From NCBI GenBank assembly GCA_021162325.1, contig JAGGYV010000094.1:1-8388 (forward strand): 8,388 bases of DNA. The letters are read 5' to 3'. The position numbers and the translations under genes are program-made. Within the stretch, counting starts at the first letter, position 1, and every line of letters begins with the position of its first letter. Below the pieces are notes generated by a model. That model saw nothing but the letters and a program-made list of their open reading frames with translations. It searched no databases and was not told the origin of the DNA. Below, one piece after another: positions 6,144 to 8,388 of this stretch. The stretch comes from Desulfobacteraceae bacterium (GTDB lineage: Bacteria; Desulfobacterota; Desulfobacteria; Desulfobacterales; Desulfosalsimonadaceae).

Positions 6144-7280
6144 CTACCCCAGAACATCAATCATTCGATCCCAGGGGGCGTCCGGCGAAATTGATATCAC
6201 TATCGTTTCTTCCCCAGGGACAATAACAAACTGATCATTCGCCTCCCGATTAACATATAAAGCATTTAACCGACCATAATTAAGGGCATTCCCAATATTT
6301 GAAGCCTGATCTATCAATGCATCCCAACTCTGATCATGCGTTATATCCAAAATCCCATCTCTGCCGCCAATCGTTTTTTTAATTTTCATACGAATGGTAT
6401 CAATCGGAGACAGCTTTGATGATTCAGCTTCTTTTTTTACCGGACGAACCTTTGTTATGGTTGCCGGCTTCCGGGTCGGAATTTCGCGAACAGCAGGTTC
6501 CGGTTTTACAACTGCCGGATCCCCAGCTTCTTCTGCGAGCGGTGCATCCAGAAGGATTTCACCCCCATCTGCCGCGTCTTCTTCCATTTCCATTTGTTCC
6601 GCCAGCTCGTCTTTCACACGCATGGCATCCAATAAAATGGCCTGAAGATCTCCTTGGATAATCTTTTCCTGAAATACGCAGTCCTGCTCAATGGACAATG
6701 AAACATTGGACCAGGATAAAATTTCATAGGCGGCATCTTTTCCCTGCCTATCACAAACACGCGCATTCATCAGTTCTCCATTCCTAAAAAAAAGAACCCC
6801 GCCCCGGTCTTCTTTTTTATCGACAACCCGTAACGTGCTTGTCTGCTGTTCCATTTCAATAAGTTGCAGAAATGTTTCCAGAGTTACATTATGAAGACTT
6901 CCGCCTTCCGCTTTTTTGTTTAACGTTTTTGTTATTTCACCAAACAATTCAATAGCGGTAAACGGTTTTCTTAAGTAACCGGCAGCGCCACTTTTAATAA
7001 CCACATCTTTAGTCTTCGGTTTATCATAGGATGTCATTATATACACCGGAATATCCGGAAATTTCTTTAAAATACTCGACAACAGCTCAAAACCGTCCAT
7101 TCCCGGCATTCTTAAATCAGAAACAATAAATGAAACATATGTCTTTTTAAGTATCTCTAAAGCGGCGTTTCCAGCATCGGCTGTTAATACATTAAATGAC
7201 TCTGAAAATCCTTCTAAATCTTTCTGGATCAAGCGTAAAAATGCCGGGTCGTCATCAACAATTAAAACATTGGGTCTCAT
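6144..7280 (-). CDS. response regulator: receiver, PATAN (DUF4388) and C-terminal domain
   Basis: A 378-residue response regulator without a DNA-binding domain. The receiver (about 4-120) is complete: acidic D9/D10, phosphoacceptor D55 in SDLRMPG, switch T83, K105 in RKPF. Residues about 127-217 match the PATAN/DUF4388 pattern: GSLHNVTLETFLQLIE, the strand pair RVV...GVLFFRNGEL and the following helices. A charged, proline-containing linker (about 220-288) precedes a C-terminal domain (about 289-378) whose strand order recalls the second half of roadblock proteins (LNALYVN, QFVIVPGE, TIVISIS). The start is fixed by an AAAGGAA ribosome-binding site seven bases upstream of the ATG. In Synechocystis, PATAN-receiver proteins bind PilB; here the gene is two genes from a PilB-type ATPase, so the ATPase is a plausible target. 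No histidine kinase is in the window. The receiver is certain, PATAN very likely, the C-terminal assignment tentative. Confidence 0.93.
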   Translation of the reverse strand: MRPNVLIVDDDPAFLRLIQKDLEGFSESFNVLTADAGNAALEILKKTYVSFIVSDLRMPGMDGFELLSSILKKFPDIPVYIMTSYDKPKTKDVVIKSGAAGYLRKPFTAIELFGEITKTLNKKAEGGSLHNVTLETFLQLIEMEQQTSTLRVVDKKEDRGGVLFFRNGELMNARVCDRQGKDAAYEILSWSNVSLSIEQDCVFQEKIIQGDLQAILLDAMRVKDELAEQMEMEEDAADGGEILLDAPLAEEAGDPAVVKPEPAVREIPTRKPATITKVRPVKKEAESSKLSPIDTIRMKIKKTIGGRDGILDITHDQSWDALIDQASNIGNALNYGRLNALYVNREANDQFVIVPGEETIVISISPDAPWDRMIDVLG

Positions 7281-7286
7281 TTTCTA

Positions 7287-7293
7287 TTCCTTT
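7287..7293 (-). promoter_or_regulatory. ribosome-binding site of the response regulator gene
   Basis: AAAGGAA on the minus strand, six to seven bases before the ATG at 7280. It is the best Shine-Dalgarno in the window and decides the start of the receiver-PATAN gene. It suggests stronger translation than the downstream genes of the cluster. Confidence 0.75.
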
Positions 7294-7304
7294 ACCCTGC
7301 AAAA

Positions 7305-7323
7305 GATGACATAAGGAATCATC
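7305..7323. repeat. small inverted repeat upstream of the response regulator gene
   Basis: GATGA (7305-7309) and TCATC (7319-7323) form a perfect 5-bp inverted repeat with a 9-base centre, in the 68-base gap between the PATAN protein and the response regulator. It has no U-tract, so it is not a terminator. It could be an operator half-site pair or chance. Confidence 0.3.
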
Positions 7324-7348
7324 CGAACACGCATAGGGTTATATAATG

Positions 7349-8388
7349 CTATATTTCTATATTAAAATCAAAAATTTCATCCATATATTTTTTTTTCCAT
7401 GTTGCCAGATACTTTCTAAAAACCGCTGTCATGCCAAGTTCTGACATCATATCTTTAACACACTCAGTAATCGAGGCGACAAGCTCTTTTTGACTAGCCC
7501 TTCCGCTGAATGTTACCTTGCCGTTTGAATATCGAAATTCAGCGGCAAATGGATCGAGAAAGTCATATTGATCCACTTTTTTAACAAACTGTTTGTTCAG
7601 CAGGGTTTCAAAATCATGCTTGATTCGCTTGTTTGACCGGATTACTTTTTCCAATAGCACCAAAAGATCCTGTAACATACGCAAAACATGCTGCGGGTCT
7701 TTTTCCGGCCGGACTTTGGACTTTGGCGGGACCGGCTTAGAAGGTTTTAAAACCGGATTGGCGACTTTAAGAACAGAAGGTTTTGACAATGTGGTAATCT
7801 TTGACAATTGAATTTTTTTAACATTAAAAATACCACCAAATTCCCGGGATCTTTTTATTAAATCATCCCGATATTCAACCGATCGATCCAGCGCATCAAC
7901 GCCCTGGGCAGACGCACCGCCAATGACTTCACCATTATAAATAAACAACAGACCGCCACCGGCGTCCTGATTGAATTTCACATCAATGTAGCCGGTAACT
8001 TTTTCATTTTCCATCTTTGTAATCAGGCCTTCAATATCTGTGAATTCTGAACTCAAATCACTGTATAATGGTTCCGCATTTGAAAGGTTTGCCCAGTAAT
8101 AAACCCTTTCCGGCAAAATATAATACACCGTTACCGAATAATTATTTTTTGAAGCTGTCTCATTAATTTTTCTTAATGCAGCCCCGCCTTTGAACTCTGC
8201 TTTCTTATCTTTATAGTAACAATTAAGCAGGTTGTCCTCATCAAAAAAAACAACCCCTTCAGATATTGGAGATTTAAAATATACCCCACCGGTACCCAGG
8301 GCACCCTGGTAATGTTCTATCAATTTATCAATTTTAAGGTAATAACTGTTTAAATCTGAAACAGCAGGTTTCTCCCTCGGTATTATAA
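7349..8388 (-). CDS. tandem PATAN-like protein with unrecognised C-terminal domain (5'-partial)
   Basis: This reading frame runs off the right edge of the window: it stays open from the TAG at 7351-7349 to base 8388. The first in-window start-like codon (TTG at 8323) is probably internal, because the upstream codons (ending ...DLNSYYLKIDK) continue the same helix. Numbering from that TTG, residues about 1-80 and 90-170 look like two PATAN/DUF4388-like units; the second is clearer, with KVTGYIDV, GLLFIYNGEVIGGAS and trailing helices, while the first shows GTGGVYF and GVVFFDEDNLL. A Lys/Pro-rich linker (about 172-208) leads to a C-terminal domain (about 209-324): a helix, the segment LDPFAAEFRYSNGKVTFSG and two further helices. 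I do not recognise that domain. No transmembrane segment is visible. It is 68 bases upstream of the response regulator, and the shared PATAN fold suggests that the two proteins interact or act on the same target. Function otherwise unknown. Confidence 0.8.
   Translation of the reverse strand, partial: IIPREKPAVSDLNSYYLKIDKLIEHYQGALGTGGVYFKSPISEGVVFFDEDNLLNCYYKDKKAEFKGGAALRKINETASKNNYSVTVYYILPERVYYWANLSNAEPLYSDLSSEFTDIEGLITKMENEKVTGYIDVKFNQDAGGGLLFIYNGEVIGGASAQGVDALDRSVEYRDDLIKRSREFGGIFNVKKIQLSKITTLSKPSVLKVANPVLKPSKPVPPKSKVRPEKDPQHVLRMLQDLLVLLEKVIRSNKRIKHDFETLLNKQFVKKVDQYDFLDPFAAEFRYSNGKVTFSGRASQKELVASITECVKDMMSELGMTAVFRKYLATWKKKYMDEIFDFNIEI

Noticed and set aside
7349..8323. Complete 324-residue gene starting at TTG 8323
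   Set aside because: The frame remains open to the window edge and the upstream codons continue the helix leading into the first domain, so the gene is annotated as 5'-partial instead.

Overview
The window is a block of eight protein-coding genes with no RNA genes, insertion sequences or CRISPR arrays that I can see. The longest non-coding stretch is the first 112 bases, so no gap exceeds 300 bases. The DNA is visibly AT-leaning with many A/T homopolymers. The gene repertoire (PATAN/DUF4388 proteins, a roadblock protein, a TPR-fused GspE/PilB-type ATPase, a PilZ protein and a class III cyclase) resembles what is found in Desulfobacterota (formerly Deltaproteobacteria), perhaps Desulfobacterales. 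That placement is an inference from gene content, not from a marker gene.

Layout: on the plus strand, 113-916 encodes a lipoprotein zinc protease of family M48. It converges, 13 bases away, with a run of seven minus-strand genes that fills the rest of the window. In the order of minus-strand transcription (right to left) these are: a 5'-truncated protein with two PATAN-like units and an unrecognised C-terminal domain (7349-8388); a response regulator with receiver, PATAN and a C-terminal domain that may be roadblock-like (6144-7280); a stand-alone roadblock/LC7-like protein (5712-6080); a secretion/pilus-type ATPase with an added TPR N-terminus (3253-5640); a PilZ protein (2818-3252); a membrane-bound adenylate/guanylate cyclase (1745-2821); and an exported alpha/beta hydrolase (930-1667).

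The ATPase, PilZ and cyclase genes are packed without any gap (stop-start abutment, then an ATGA overlap) and the last two lack clear Shine-Dalgarno sequences, so they are probably translated together. The remaining gaps are about 60-80 bases.

The six genes from 1745 to 8388 look like a signalling module built around a hexameric motor-type ATPase. The inputs would be phosphorylation (receiver), c-di-GMP (PilZ) and cAMP (cyclase), with PATAN and roadblock proteins as adaptors. In Synechocystis, PATAN-domain response regulators bind the pilus motor PilB, and in Myxococcus roadblock proteins (MglB) control the polarity GTPase MglA. By analogy this cluster may control a type IV pilus or a related machine encoded elsewhere. 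No pilin, platform protein, secretin or PilT is visible here, so the ATPase is an orphan within the window. This assembly is the candidate for an undescribed system.
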